A stretch of 64,000 bases of DNA. Origin: Roseomonas sp. (GTDB taxonomy: Bacteria > Pseudomonadota > Alphaproteobacteria > Acetobacterales > Acetobacteraceae). Where the stretch lies: contig JADCFA010000005.1 in NCBI GenBank assembly GCA_020249775.1, forward strand, positions 114,778-178,777, written 5' to 3'. The translations under genes were made by a program, and so were the position numbers. Below the pieces are notes generated by a model, which saw only the letters and a list, made by a program, of their open reading frames with translations, did not search any database and had not been told where the DNA came from. Positions 36,495 to 45,783 of this stretch are shown in pieces (positions within the stretch are counted from its first letter, which is position 1; every line of letters begins with the position of its first letter).

Positions 36495-37997
36495 ATGACG
36501 ACCCCCCTGCTGCTTGCGCTCGATCAGGGCACCACCTCCACGCGCACCATCGCCTTCGGCGCTGATCTGGCGCCGCGTGCGACAGCGCAGATTGAATTGC
36601 CGCAGCATTTCCCCGCACCTGGCTGGGTGGAACATGAGCCAGAGGATCTCTGGCAGGGCGCCATCAGCACCTTGCGTCAGGCTTTGGAAAAAGCCGGCGG
36701 CAGCGCGGCGGATGTGGCGGGCATCGGCATCACCAATCAGCGAGAGACCACGCTGCTATGGGACCGCGCCACGGGGCGCTGCCTGCATCGCGCCATTGTC
36801 TGGCAGGATCGCCGCACAGCCGATGCCTGCGCCAAGCTCCGTGCCGAGGGGCAGGAGGCGCTGCTGACGGAACGCACGGGCCTGCTGGCTGACCCCTATT
36901 TCTCCGCGACCAAGCTCGCCTGGATGCTGGACAATATCGCGGGCGCGCGGGCGGCAGCGGAACGCGGTGCGCTCGCTTTCGGCACGGTGGATTGCTTTTT
37001 GCTCTGGCGCCTGACGGGCGGGCGCGTGCATGCGACCGATGCCACCAATGCCGCGCGCAGCATGTTGTTCGATATCAGGCGCGGCGTTTGGGATACGGAT
37101 CTGCTGCGCCTTTTTCGCATCCCGGAAGCCATCCTGCCTGAAGTGCGCGATTGCGCCGGGGATTTCGGCGCAACAGAACCCGCTTTGCTCGGCACTGCCA
37201 TTCCCATTCGCGGCATGGCGGGTGATCAGCAGGCAGCAACCATCGGCCAGGGCTGCTTTGCGCCGGGCATGGTGAAATCCACCTATGGCACGGGCTGCTT
37301 TGCGCTGTTGAATACAGGCGAAACACCGGTGGCATCTCACAATCGGCTGCTGACGACCATTGCTTACCAATTACAGGGCAAACGCCATTACGCCTTGGAA
37401 GGCGCGATTTTTGTCGCGGGTGCGGCGGTGCAATGGCTGCGCGATGGGCTTGGCATCATCAAGGAAGCGAAGGAAGCTGGTATTCTGGCCGCGCAGGCTG
37501 ATCCGGCGCAGCGCGTGGTGCTGGTGCCGGCATTTGCCGGGCTTGGCGCGCCACATTGGGATGCCAAGGCGCAGGCTGCGATTTTCGGCCTGACGCGCGG
37601 TGCGGGCCGCGCAGAGCTTTGCCGCGCTGCCCTTGAAAGTGTTGCATTCCAAACGCGCGATCTGACCGAAGCCATGCATGCGGATTGGCCGGGCGAAAAG
37701 GAAACCGTACTGCGCGTGGATGGCGGCATGGTCGCTTCCGATTGGACCATGCAATTCCTGGCCGACCAGCTTGGCGCGCCGGTGGATCGCCCAACGGTGC
37801 TGGAAACCACCGCGCTTGGTGCGGCCTATCTTGCCGGCATGCAGGCCGGGCTTTGCGCGCCACCAGGTGCCGCCGGGGCCACGCATTGGCGGCTGGAGCG
37901 CCGCTTCGTCCCACAAATGAATCGCACTGAAGCGGATAGTCGTTATGCGCTTTGGCGCGATGCTTTGCGCCGCACCCTTTCGGACCAACCCGCATGA
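36495..37997 (+). CDS. glpK: Glycerol kinase
   Basis: GlpK phosphorylates glycerol to sn-glycerol 3-phosphate. The 500-residue FGGY kinase starts at ATG 36495 behind AGGAAAGG (the frame from 36465 is less likely). It has DQGTTSTRT, and it keeps the glycerol-contacting residues known from the E. coli enzyme: R and E in NQRETT, W in AIVWQDRR, Y in DPYFSATK, D in MAGDQQA and F in [17 protein letters not shown] and DGGMVASDW are also present. No glpF, glpD or glpR is adjacent. Instead its stop overlaps the SelA-like gene by four bases, so its role could be linked to that operon. Confidence 0.92.
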   Translation: MTTPLLLALDQGTTSTRTIAFGADLAPRATAQIELPQHFPAPGWVEHEPEDLWQGAISTLRQALEKAGGSAADVAGIGITNQRETTLLWDRATGRCLHRAIVWQDRRTADACAKLRAEGQEALLTERTGLLADPYFSATKLAWMLDNIAGARAAAERGALAFGTVDCFLLWRLTGGRVHATDATNAARSMLFDIRRGVWDTDLLRLFRIPEAILPEVRDCAGDFGATEPALLGTAIPIRGMAGDQQAATIGQGCFAPGMVKSTYGTGCFALLNTGETPVASHNRLLTTIAYQLQGKRHYALEGAIFVAGAAVQWLRDGLGIIKEAKEAGILAAQADPAQRVVLVPAFAGLGAPHWDAKAQAAIFGLTRGAGRAELCRAALESVAFQTRDLTEAMHADWPGEKETVLRVDGGMVASDWTMQFLADQLGAPVDRPTVLETTALGAAYLAGMQAGLCAPPGAAGATHWRLERRFVPQMNRTEADSRYALWRDALRRTLSDQPA

Positions 37998-39175
37998 TTT
38001 ACGATGATCTTGGCGTGCCGCGCATCATCAATGCCTATGGCACCAATACGCGGCTTTCCGGCGGGCTGATGGCGCCCGAGGTGCTGGCCGCCATGGCGGA
38101 AGCCGCGCGCGCCACGGTGGAGATGCACCATTTGCAAGCCGCCGCCAGCCGAGAGATCAGCAAGGCTACCGGCGCGGAAGCGGGCATCGTTACCTCTGGC
38201 GCTTCTGCCGCGGTTTTGTTGGGTGCCGCCGCCTGCATGGCGCGGCTTGATCCGGGCGCGATGAACCGCCTGCCCGAAACACGCGGCATGCCCGATGAAT
38301 TCATCACCATCCGCAGCCAGCGCAATATGTATGACCGCGCGCTGCGTGTGGCGGGCGGGCGCATCATCGAAATCGGCATTCCGGATCGCGTTTCCGGCCC
38401 CGGCGTGCGGGATGCCGCGCCTTGGGAAATCGCTGATGCCATCACGGATCGGACGGCAGCGATCTATTACCTGGCGGGCGCGCAAAGCGAACCGCCGCTA
38501 CCCGATGTGGTGCGCGTGGCGCGTGAACGCCACATCCCAGTTTTGGTGGATGCTGCGGCACAATTGCCGCCCGCTGAAAACCTGCGGCGCTTCATTGCCG
38601 AGGGCGCCGATCTGGTGTGTTTTTCCGGTGGCAAGGCTTTGGGCGGGCCGCAATCTTCCGGCATCCTCGCCGGGCGGCGTGATCTGGTTTCTTCCGCGCT
38701 CGCGCAAATGATTGATCTGGATATGCCGGAAGCCGAGTTCATCGCGCCGGCGGAATTCGCGCCACTCGCGCAAATGCGCGGCCTGCCGCATCACGGCATT
38801 GGGCGTTCCTGCAAGATCGGCAAGGAAGAAATCATTGGCCTGATCGTGGCTTTGCGGCGGTTTGTCGCGGAAAACCCGGATCAGCGCTGCGCGCTTTGGC
38901 AGGCGCGGCTGGAAACGGTGCTGATAGCGGCAGGCAATCCGCCAAACCTTCGCCTGGCGCCTGATGGCGCCAAGCCTGGCCTGCCCATGCTGGAATGGCA
39001 CCTCCCTGATGCCGCCTCGGCCCACGCCGCAGATGCGCGGCTGCGCGCCCATCGCCCGGCCATTCATCTTGATGCCGGGCGCATCGGCCAGGGCCTGCTT
39101 GCCATCAACCCGATTGCCTTTGACGATAGCGACGCCGCACTGCTTGGTGCAGCATTGAAGGAGTGCATGGCGTGA
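37994..39175 (+). CDS. SelA-fold PLP-dependent protein (ammonia-lyase-like)
   Basis: The 393-residue protein has the fold type I plan of the SelA family: [13 protein letters not shown] at the start, [24 protein letters not shown] with the PLP-facing aspartate, and the Schiff-base lysine in [15 protein letters not shown]. It is not a plausible selenocysteine synthase: it lacks the long N-terminal tRNA-binding extension and no selB, selC or selD is seen. Non-selenium members include D-glucosaminate-6-phosphate ammonia-lyase (DgaE). The start overlaps the glpK stop (ATGA), and the AtuA-like gene overlaps its own end (GTGA). Substrate unknown. Confidence 0.82.
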   Translation: MIYDDLGVPRIINAYGTNTRLSGGLMAPEVLAAMAEAARATVEMHHLQAAASREISKATGAEAGIVTSGASAAVLLGAAACMARLDPGAMNRLPETRGMPDEFITIRSQRNMYDRALRVAGGRIIEIGIPDRVSGPGVRDAAPWEIADAITDRTAAIYYLAGAQSEPPLPDVVRVARERHIPVLVDAAAQLPPAENLRRFIAEGADLVCFSGGKALGGPQSSGILAGRRDLVSSALAQMIDLDMPEAEFIAPAEFAPLAQMRGLPHHGIGRSCKIGKEEIIGLIVALRRFVAENPDQRCALWQARLETVLIAAGNPPNLRLAPDGAKPGLPMLEWHLPDAASAHAADARLRAHRPAIHLDAGRIGQGLLAINPIAFDDSDAALLGAALKECMA

Positions 39176-40551
39176 GTGATCTGTTTCTGGTTGGCAATGG
39201 CGCCGGGTTTTCGGGTGACCGCGTGGATGCACCCATTCCGGTGATGCGCAGCCTGATCAAGCGCGGCCTGCCGGCGGCCATATTCTTTGAATGCCTGGGC
39301 GAACGCACTGTGGCACTTGCGCAATTGGAACGCCGCCGAGACCCCGAAGCGGGTTATGAGCCCATGCTTGAACGGCTATTGGAACCGATCCTCGCTGATG
39401 CAGCGCGCGCGGGTATCCCGATCCTCGGTAATTTCGGCGCGGCCAATCCGCTTGCTGCCGCACGCGCCATTGCGCGGCTCGCGAAGCGGCTTGGCCTGCC
39501 GGAACTTCGCATCGGGCTTGTCACCGGCGATGATGTTTCCGCCAGCATCAATCTGGATCGCATGGCCGTGCATGAAGCCGATGTCGGGCTTGATATGTCT
39601 TCCTGGAAACTTGTTTCCGCCAATGCCTATATCGGCGCCGCGCCCTTGGCAGAAGCGCTGGCAGCAGGTGCGCAAATCGTCGTGGCCGGGCGCACTTCGG
39701 ACCCGGCGCTGGCCATAGCACCCCTCATGCATCATTTCGGCTGGGTCGAGGATGATTGGCAGGCGCTGGCGGTTGGTGCGGCAACGGGGCATTTGCTGGA
39801 ATGCGGTAGCCAGGTGACGGGCGGCGTGTTTTGGGACCCGGGCTTCAAGGATATTCCAGACCCCGCCAATATCGGCTTTCCCATTGCCGAGGTCGGTCGT
39901 GATTTGTCGCTGCTGATCACCAAGCCGGAAGACACGGGCGGCATTGTGGATCTGCGCACCGTCAAGGAACAGCTTTTGTATGAGGTGCATGACCCCGCGC
40001 GCTACATCACGCCCGATGTGACTTTGGACATCACCGCTACGCAACTGAACATGGCGGGCAAGGATCGCGTGGCGGTGCATGGCCTGCGCGGTGCGCCACG
40101 CCCGGATTTGCTGAAGGTTACCGCCTGTTATGAGGGTTCCTGGCTTGGTGAGGGTGAAATCAGCGTCGCTGGCCCCAATGCACTCGCCCGCGCCAAGGCG
40201 ACCGCGGATGTGCTGCTGGAACGCGTCAAGCGCCGCGGCCTTGCGCGCCGCGCGCGGGCTGATCTGATTGGTGTCGCTTCCGTGCATGATTCGGATGATG
40301 GGGCGCTTTGGCGCGGTTATGACGGGCCAGCACCGCAAGATATTCGCATTCGCTTAGCGGTGGAAGCCACCGCGCGCGATGATGCGGATCAGGCATCCCG
40401 GGAAGCGCTCGCTTTGCTTTGCTGCGGCACGGCGGGCACCTCCGGCGCGCGCTGGCGAGTCACACCACGCATCCTGACGCGTAGCTTCCTGGTCCCGCGT
40501 GACCAAGTTCCTACTGAAACGCGCGTATTGCCGGCGCGGGAATGGAATTGA
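39172..40551 (+). CDS. AtuA-like (DUF1446) protein, N-terminal part as a separate gene
   Basis: The 459-residue protein matches the DUF1446/acyclic-terpene-utilisation AtuA family: LFLVGNGAGFSGDR at the start, an ILGNFGAANP segment, VTGDDVS, LDMSSWKLVSANAYIGAAPLA and AGAQIVVAGRTSDPALAI. I choose GTG 39172, eight bases after AAGGAG and overlapping the previous stop (GTGA). In many AtuA proteins a small C-terminal domain is fused; here that domain is a separate overlapping gene. AtuA is needed for citronellol/geranylate growth in pseudomonads, but most DUF1446 proteins have no assigned reaction. Confidence 0.83.
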   Translation: MSDLFLVGNGAGFSGDRVDAPIPVMRSLIKRGLPAAIFFECLGERTVALAQLERRRDPEAGYEPMLERLLEPILADAARAGIPILGNFGAANPLAAARAIARLAKRLGLPELRIGLVTGDDVSASINLDRMAVHEADVGLDMSSWKLVSANAYIGAAPLAEALAAGAQIVVAGRTSDPALAIAPLMHHFGWVEDDWQALAVGAATGHLLECGSQVTGGVFWDPGFKDIPDPANIGFPIAEVGRDLSLLITKPEDTGGIVDLRTVKEQLLYEVHDPARYITPDVTLDITATQLNMAGKDRVAVHGLRGAPRPDLLKVTACYEGSWLGEGEISVAGPNALARAKATADVLLERVKRRGLARRARADLIGVASVHDSDDGALWRGYDGPAPQDIRIRLAVEATARDDADQASREALALLCCGTAGTSGARWRVTPRILTRSFLVPRDQVPTETRVLPAREWN

Positions 40552-40895
40552 TGAGCAAAACCACCATCACGCTCCATGACATCGCCCATAGCCGCGCGGG
40601 CGATAAGGGCAATCGCGTCAATCTTTCGCTCATGCCCTATGATCCGGCCGATTATGATCTGCTCGCCGAACAGGTCACGGCGGAAAAGGTGCTCGCGCTA
40701 TTTCGCCATCGCGGCGCTACCGGTTGTACGCGCTATGATCTGCCGCTGCTGCACGCCTTCAATTTCGTGATTGATGATGTGCTGGAAGGTGGCGTGAATG
40801 GCAGCCTCAATCTTGACGGCCATGGCAAGAGCCATTCCTTCCGGCTGCTCGCCATGACCATCGAAGTGCCGAGCGAAAAACTCAACCGCCCTTGA
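40551..40895 (+). CDS. AtuA C-terminal domain-like protein
   Basis: This 114-residue protein (ATG 40551; ATG 40542 is possible) has ITLHDIAHSRAGDKGNRVNLSLMP and HAFNFVIDDVLEGGVNGSLNLDGHGKSHSF, here quoted in parts, which match the small domain found at the C-terminus of long AtuA/DUF1446 proteins. It overlaps the AtuA-like stop (TGATG), so the two are probably made and act together. No catalytic role can be stated. It ends 14 bp inside the convergent SMP-30 gene. Confidence 0.8.
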   Translation: MSKTTITLHDIAHSRAGDKGNRVNLSLMPYDPADYDLLAEQVTAEKVLALFRHRGATGCTRYDLPLLHAFNFVIDDVLEGGVNGSLNLDGHGKSHSFRLLAMTIEVPSEKLNRP

Positions 40896-41838
40896 CGCCT
40901 TCCGTATTCACATACAGGGCATAAAGGGATTGCGCGGCGGCCATGAATAGCCGGTTGCGATAGCGCCCGCCGAAACAGAGATTGGCGCAGCGTTCCGGCA
41001 AATGGATATGCCCTATTGGCGCGCCGGCATTATTGTAGATACGCACGCCATCAAATTCGGCGGTCATGCCCCAGCCGCACCAGAGATTGCCATCCACATC
41101 CACGCGGAAGCCATCCGGCGTTTCGCCCGGCTGGCAGGCCACAAAAACCCGGCGTCGGCGCAAGGTTTTGCCATTCGCCGCCACATCATAGACCAGGATA
41201 TTGCGCGGATCGGCGCGGCTTTCGATGACGTAAAGGGTCTTCTCATCCGGGCTGAAGGCCAGACCATTCGGATGGTTCACATCATCGGCCACCAAGGTGA
41301 TTTCGCCGCTTTGGCCATCAATGCGATAGACATTGGTATGCGGCAATTCAGGTGTCGCGCGTTCGCCTTCATAATTCGCCATCAGGCCGAAGGGCGGGTC
41401 AGTGAACCAGATGGACCCATCGGATTTCACCACAACATCATTCGGGCTGTTCAACCGCTTGCCCTTATAGCTATCAGCCAGCACCGTAATCGCGCCATCA
41501 TATTCAAAGCGCACCACGCGGCGGCCAAAATGCTCGCAGGCAATCACGCGGCCCTGACGGTCCCGCGTATGGCCATTGGCGTTGTTGGAGGGCTTGCGCC
41601 AGGCGCTGACGGCGCCGGTTTCTTCATCCCATTTCAGCACGCGGTTATTCGGAATATCGGACCATAACAGGCAGCGCGCATCGCCAAGCCAAACCGGCCC
41701 CTCACCCCAGCGCGTGCCGTGATAAAGCCGTTCAACAGCCGAAAGCGGCAGATGATATTTCTTGAAGGAAGCATCCAGCGCGACAATTGAAGGGTCCGGA
41801 TAGCGCAGGCTTTGCTGCCAACGAGGATCTTGGTTCAT
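40882..41838 (-). CDS. SMP-30/gluconolactonase family lactonase
   Basis: The 318-residue six-bladed propeller has the family marks GEGPVWLGDARCLLWSDIPNNRVL (E as metal ligand; shown here as GEGPVW and WSDIPNNR), NGHTRDRQGR, NSPNDVVVKSDGSIWFTDPPFG (N and D metal ligands) and NGLAFSPDEKTLYV. Such enzymes hydrolyse sugar lactones or similar esters. The start is ATG 41838 behind GGGAGAAA. Its 3' end overlaps the AtuA-C gene tail-to-tail, and it is 55 bp upstream (on its strand) of the methyltransferase end. Confidence 0.9.
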   Translation of the reverse strand: MNQDPRWQQSLRYPDPSIVALDASFKKYHLPLSAVERLYHGTRWGEGPVWLGDARCLLWSDIPNNRVLKWDEETGAVSAWRKPSNNANGHTRDRQGRVIACEHFGRRVVRFEYDGAITVLADSYKGKRLNSPNDVVVKSDGSIWFTDPPFGLMANYEGERATPELPHTNVYRIDGQSGEITLVADDVNHPNGLAFSPDEKTLYVIESRADPRNILVYDVAANGKTLRRRRVFVACQPGETPDGFRVDVDGNLWCGWGMTAEFDGVRIYNNAGAPIGHIHLPERCANLCFGGRYRNRLFMAAAQSLYALYVNTEGVKGG

Positions 41839-41893
41839 GGCGTTTCTCCCTGGGCCATAACAGAAGCATGGACCAAGCGCCGAAAAAGGCCAA

Positions 41894-42598
41894 TCAGGCG
41901 CGGAGCAACACGCGGCGGCGCAGCCGCACCGCCCCGGCGGGCATGGCGGCGAAGATATCCTTCTCGGCTTCAATCAGGCAAAGCCCGGCCCAGCGCGCGG
42001 GGCAAATGACGCGGCCGGCTTTTTCCCAAGCCGTGCCGGCGCGCATCAAGGGCGTAAAGGGCGGCACGTAAAGCGCGGCATCGCGGCGTTCCACGCGAAA
42101 CATTTGCGCCTGCAAAAGCCGTGAGATTTGCGATGGCGAATAGGGCCGGCCATGGCCGAAGGGCGTGTGGTCAAACTGCGCCCAAATGCCGCGCCGATTG
42201 GGGGCCACCACCAGCAGGCGCCCATCATCGCGCAGCACGCGCCAACATTCCCTCAGCAAGCGCCCGGCATTCTCGGCGGCTTCCAGCCCATGCACGAGCA
42301 GGATGCGATCAAAGCTCAAATCCGGAAATGGCAGCGCGTCTTCCTCGGCCAGGACGGCGGATGAAACACCACCTGGCGCAAAGCGCGCCGGGCCAAGCTG
42401 CACCGGCGCCAGCGCAATGCAACGCGCCGCTTCTTCGCGCCATAGCGGCAGATAGGGCTCGGCATGGCCAATCCCCAGCACATCAAGCCCCGTCAGCCGC
42501 GGCCACAGCGCAGCCAAACGCCGACGCAGCAGGCGCGCGGTCAGCCCGCCCGCCGGCGCGGCGTAGAATCCGGCCAAGCCATGGATTTCCTCTCCCAT
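41894..42598 (-). CDS. SAM-dependent methyltransferase (class I, type 11)
   Basis: The 234-residue protein has a degenerate motif I (VLGIGHAEPYLP), an acidic motif near ALPFPDLSFDRILLVHGLE, and GRLLRECWRVLRDDGRLLVVAPNRRG, the usual post-II block. These are methyltransferase_11 features. The FYAAPAG/GLTARLLRRRL lead is typical of a group next to gloB in alphaproteobacteria. The substrate is not known. It is divergent from gloB with a 61-bp gap. Confidence 0.88.
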   Translation of the reverse strand: MGEEIHGLAGFYAAPAGGLTARLLRRRLAALWPRLTGLDVLGIGHAEPYLPLWREEAARCIALAPVQLGPARFAPGGVSSAVLAEEDALPFPDLSFDRILLVHGLEAAENAGRLLRECWRVLRDDGRLLVVAPNRRGIWAQFDHTPFGHGRPYSPSQISRLLQAQMFRVERRDAALYVPPFTPLMRAGTAWEKAGRVICPARWAGLCLIEAEKDIFAAMPAGAVRLRRRVLLRA

Positions 42599-42659
42599 GC
42601 CGTTAGATATAGTCGCTTCCGGGGCTGCATGGGATGGCCCCCTGATAAGGCGCCCCCTC

Positions 42660-43385
42660 ATGGCTTTGACCGCAACCCCGATTCCCTGCCTTTCCGATAA
42701 TTACGCCTGGCTGCTCCGCGCTGCGGATGGCCGGCTTGCGGTCTGCGACCCAGCGGAAGACGCCCCTGTGGCCAAGGCGGTGGAAGCCATGGGCGGCAAG
42801 CTCGACCTGATTTTGCTGACGCATCACCACGGGGATCACGTGGCGGGCGTGCCGGGCTTGGTCGCGCGCTATGGCGCCAAGGTGGTGGGCGCGGCGGCGG
42901 ATAGGCACCGCCTGCCGCCGCTCGATCAGGCGGTCTCACCGGGTGAGACGGTGGATGTGCTGGGCAGCAAGGCGGCAGTGCTGGCGAGTGATGGTCACAC
43001 GCGCGGCCATATCGCCTTCCACATCGCCGATTCGCAGATTCTGCTGTGCGGCGACACGCTGTTTTCGCTCGGCTGCGGGCGCTTGCTGGAAGGCACGGCG
43101 GAGCAGATGTTCGCCTCGCTGGCCGCACTCGCGGCCCTGCCGGGGGAGACGCTGGTTTGCTGCGGGCATGAATATACCGAAAGCAATGCGCGCTTTGCCA
43201 TTACGGTGGAACCGAACAATGCCGCGCTGAAGGCGCGCATCGCGGAAGCCCAGGCGCAGCGGGCAGCCGGCAAGCCGACTCTGCCCAGCACCATCGCTTC
43301 CGAACGCGCCGCCAATCCCTTTATGCGTGCGCCTGATATCGCCACACTTGCCCGCATTCGTGCTGGCAAGGATAGTTTTCGTTAA
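42660..43385 (+). CDS. gloB: Hydroxyacylglutathione hydrolase (glyoxalase II)
   Basis: Glyoxalase II splits S-D-lactoylglutathione to lactate and glutathione. The 241-residue metallo-beta-lactamase protein has the THHHGDHVAG zinc motif, DGHTRGHIAFH, GDTLFSLGCGRLLEG and a C-terminal HEYTESNARFA plus RAANPFMR glutathione-site block. I start at ATG 42660; the frame from 42597 overlaps the divergent promoter. The next gene, a GST, begins 21 bp later. Confidence 0.94.
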   Translation: MALTATPIPCLSDNYAWLLRAADGRLAVCDPAEDAPVAKAVEAMGGKLDLILLTHHHGDHVAGVPGLVARYGAKVVGAAADRHRLPPLDQAVSPGETVDVLGSKAAVLASDGHTRGHIAFHIADSQILLCGDTLFSLGCGRLLEGTAEQMFASLAALAALPGETLVCCGHEYTESNARFAITVEPNNAALKARIAEAQAQRAAGKPTLPSTIASERAANPFMRAPDIATLARIRAGKDSFR

Positions 43386-43406
43386 TTCTACAGAAGGAAA
43401 AGCCCG

Positions 43407-44006
43407 ATGAAACTGCATTACTCCCCAGCCAGCCCCTATGTGCGGAAAGTCATGGTCTGCGCCATTGCCCGCGGTATTGGCGGGCTTTTGGAAAAGGTCT
43501 CCACCAACCCGCATCAATCGCCCGCCGATCTGCTGGCCGATAACCCGCTGTCCAAAGTGCCGGCCCTGGTCACCAAGGACGGCACAGCGATTTATGACAG
43601 CCCGGTGATTTGCGAATATCTCGATACCATCGGCTCCGCCGCGCCGCTTTTCCCGCCGACCGGCAGCGCGCCGCGCCTCAAAGCCATGATCCGGCAGGCC
43701 ACCGCCGATGGTATTCTGGATGCCGCCGTGGGCCGGCGCCTGCAAATGGGCCAGCCGCAGGATGATGGCCGCAAGGCGTTTGATGCGCGCCAGAAGGCCG
43801 CCGTGGAGCGCGCCTTGGCGGTGCTGGAAAAGGACCCGCCGCGCGGGCTTGGCGATATCGGCGCCATCAGCATTGCCTGTGCGCTCGGCTACCTTGATTT
43901 CCGCTTTGCGGTGGAGCCCTGGCGCGATTCCTGCCCGAAGCTGGCCGCCTGGTTTGTCGAGGTTTCCAAACTCGCCCCGCTCGTCGAAACCGTCCCGGTC
44001 GGCTGA
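43407..44006 (+). CDS. Glutathione S-transferase family protein
   Basis: The 199-residue protein has a thioredoxin-fold N-terminus MKLHYSPASPYVRKV, cis-proline SKVPALVTKDG, the DSPVICEYLD motif, and a helical C-terminal domain. The Ser/Pro near residues 6-10 could activate glutathione. It follows gloB by 21 bp with a Shine-Dalgarno AGAAGGAAAA. It may detoxify electrophiles with glyoxalase II. Confidence 0.9.
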   Translation: MKLHYSPASPYVRKVMVCAIARGIGGLLEKVSTNPHQSPADLLADNPLSKVPALVTKDGTAIYDSPVICEYLDTIGSAAPLFPPTGSAPRLKAMIRQATADGILDAAVGRRLQMGQPQDDGRKAFDARQKAAVERALAVLEKDPPRGLGDIGAISIACALGYLDFRFAVEPWRDSCPKLAAWFVEVSKLAPLVETVPVG

Positions 44007-44009
44007 ACC

Positions 44010-44468
44010 ATGATTGACCTGCGCGATCCGGGCGTGACCGCCGCGCAGGTCATTGCCGCCTTGGCGCTTCAGCCCCATCCGGAAGGCGGGCATTACCGCG
44101 AAATCTGGCGCGATGCGCCGGAAGCGGGCGGGCGCGGCGCGGGCACGGCGATCTATTTCCTGCTCGCCGCCGATGAATTCAGCCATTGGCATCGCGTGGA
44201 TGCCGCCGAGGCTTGGCATTGGTATTCGGGCGGGCCGCTGGCACTCAGCCTTTCCCCGGACGGCCATGATGCGGAAGCCGTGCATCTTGGCCCCGATCTT
44301 TCGCGCCATCAGCGCCCCTTTGCCCTGGTGCCGAAAGGCTGGTGGCAAAGTGCGGTGTCGCTTGGGCGCTGGACGCTGGTGGGATGCACCGTCAGCCCCG
44401 CCTTTGATTTCGCCGGCTTTGAATTGGCGCCCCCCGATTGGCGCCCCACCCCGCGAGGAAAATCATGA
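44010..44468 (+). CDS. Cupin family protein (DUF985)
   Basis: The 152-residue protein matches cupin_5/DUF985: LQPHPEGGHYREIWR, GTAIYFLLAADEFSHWHRVDAAEAWHWYSGGPLAL (partly quoted: FSHWHRVDAAE) and RPFALVPKGWWQSAVSLG. The histidines and glutamate at HWHR and AEAWHW fit a cupin metal site. Function is unknown. It begins 3 bp after the GST and overlaps the next gene by four bases. Confidence 0.88.
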   Translation: MIDLRDPGVTAAQVIAALALQPHPEGGHYREIWRDAPEAGGRGAGTAIYFLLAADEFSHWHRVDAAEAWHWYSGGPLALSLSPDGHDAEAVHLGPDLSRHQRPFALVPKGWWQSAVSLGRWTLVGCTVSPAFDFAGFELAPPDWRPTPRGKS

Positions 44469-45070
44469 GCACAAGCCTGGCCTGGGATGAACGCTACCAG
44501 AATGGTGGCTTTGAGTTTGGCGAGGCGCCGAACCTTTATCTGCAATCCCAGGCGCATCGCCTGCGCCCCGGGCTGCGCGCCCTGGCGGTTGGCGATGGCG
44601 AAGGGCGCAATGGCGTCTGGCTGGCAGCGCAGGGTTTGGAGGTGACCTCCGTTGATTGGTCCGGCGTGGGCCTGACCAAGGCCGCATCCCTCGCCCGGCA
44701 GCGCGGCGTGGCGCTGAACACCATCACGGCCGATGTCGCCGCCTGGGATTGGCCGCGCGCGCGTTTTGACCTGATCGCCTGGATTTACGTCCATCTGCCG
44801 CCGGAAGACCGCACCAGCGCGACGCAAGGCGCTTTGGCCGCGCTGGCCCCCGGCGGCTTGCTGGTGCTGGAATGTTTTACGCCCGCGCAGGAAGGCCGCC
44901 GCAGCGGCGGGCCGAAGCTCCGCGAATTGCTTTGGAGTCGCGCGATTGTCGAAGAATGTTTCGCGGGGCTTGAGGTGTTGGAATTGCTGGAAGGCACCGT
45001 GCTGCTGGATGAAGGCCCGCGCCATCAGGGCCATGCCGAAGTGGTGCGCGCCCTTTTAAAGAAGCCCTGA
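44465..45070 (+). CDS. SAM-dependent methyltransferase (TehB/thiopurine-type)
   Basis: The 201-residue protein begins [17 protein letters not shown], typical of the TehB-like small methyltransferases, then [17 protein letters not shown] (motif I) and [11 protein letters not shown]. The [13 protein letters not shown] [10 protein letters not shown] and [12 protein letters not shown] follow. Starting ATG 44465 gives an ATGA overlap with the cupin gene. Substrates in the family include tellurite, selenite and small thiols. Confidence 0.88.
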   Translation: MSTSLAWDERYQNGGFEFGEAPNLYLQSQAHRLRPGLRALAVGDGEGRNGVWLAAQGLEVTSVDWSGVGLTKAASLARQRGVALNTITADVAAWDWPRARFDLIAWIYVHLPPEDRTSATQGALAALAPGGLLVLECFTPAQEGRRSGGPKLRELLWSRAIVEECFAGLEVLELLEGTVLLDEGPRHQGHAEVVRALLKKP

Positions 45071-45120
45071 TCCACGGCGGCAGGTTGTCCCCACAGGAAC
45101 GCAAGGTTACAAGAGGAATC

Positions 45121-45783
45121 GTGCACCCCGCGCCGCTCATCACCCCGTCGCTTCTCGCCGCCGATTTCGCCAAACTCGGTGAGGAAGTGCGTGCCGTAAC
45201 CGCAGCAGGCGCGGATTGGCTGCATCTTGATATTATGGATGGGCATTTCGTCCCGAATATCTCTTTCGGGCCGGGGCTGATCAAGGCGCTGCGCCGCCAC
45301 ACCACCATCCCCTTTGATGTGCATCTGATGATCGCGCCTGTTGATCCGTATTTGCAGGCTTTCGCCGATGCCGGAGCGGATTTGATATCGCTCCATCCCG
45401 AAGCAGGGGCTCATTTGCATCGGTCCCTGCAAACCATCCGGGGCCTGGGCAAACAGGCCGGCGTGGTGCTGAACCCGGCCACCCCCATCGCTGCCATCGA
45501 ACATGTGCTCGATCTTTGCGACCTGATCCTGGTGATGTCGGTCAATCCCGGCTTTGGCGGGCAGAGCTTCCTTGAAAGCCAATTGCCGAAAATCGAGAAG
45601 CTGCGCCGGCTGATTGAAGCCACGGGCCGCGATATCCGCTTGCAGGTGGATGGCGGCGTCACCGCCAAAACCGCGCCGCTATGCCTGAATGCGGGCGCGG
45701 ATGTGCTGGTGGCCGGCACAGCGGTATTCGGCGCGCCGGATTACGCCGCCGCGATCAAGGCGTTGCGCGGGGGGGCGGTATGA
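45121..45783 (+). CDS. rpe: Ribulose-phosphate 3-epimerase
   Basis: Rpe interconverts ribulose 5-phosphate and xylulose 5-phosphate. The 220-residue TIM barrel has [33 protein letters not shown] (metal His and Asp), [21 protein letters not shown] and LQVDGGV with the second catalytic Asp. I use GTG 45121, behind AGAGGA; the ATG/GTG upstream frame to 45085 is less well placed. The stop overlaps the heparinase-like start. Confidence 0.95.
   Translation: MHPAPLITPSLLAADFAKLGEEVRAVTAAGADWLHLDIMDGHFVPNISFGPGLIKALRRHTTIPFDVHLMIAPVDPYLQAFADAGADLISLHPEAGAHLHRSLQTIRGLGKQAGVVLNPATPIAAIEHVLDLCDLILVMSVNPGFGGQSFLESQLPKIEKLRRLIEATGRDIRLQVDGGVTAKTAPLCLNAGADVLVAGTAVFGAPDYAAAIKALRGGAV

Noticed and set aside
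37994..39175. Selenocysteine synthase SelA
   Set aside because: The SelA-type tRNA-binding N-terminal extension is missing and no selB/selC/selD is present; the protein is a SelA-fold relative.
42936..44348. A 470-codon open frame on the minus strand over gloB and the GST
   Set aside because: It is antisense to two well-supported genes with clear motifs. GC-rich codon bias makes long shadow frames common, and the product shows no domain.
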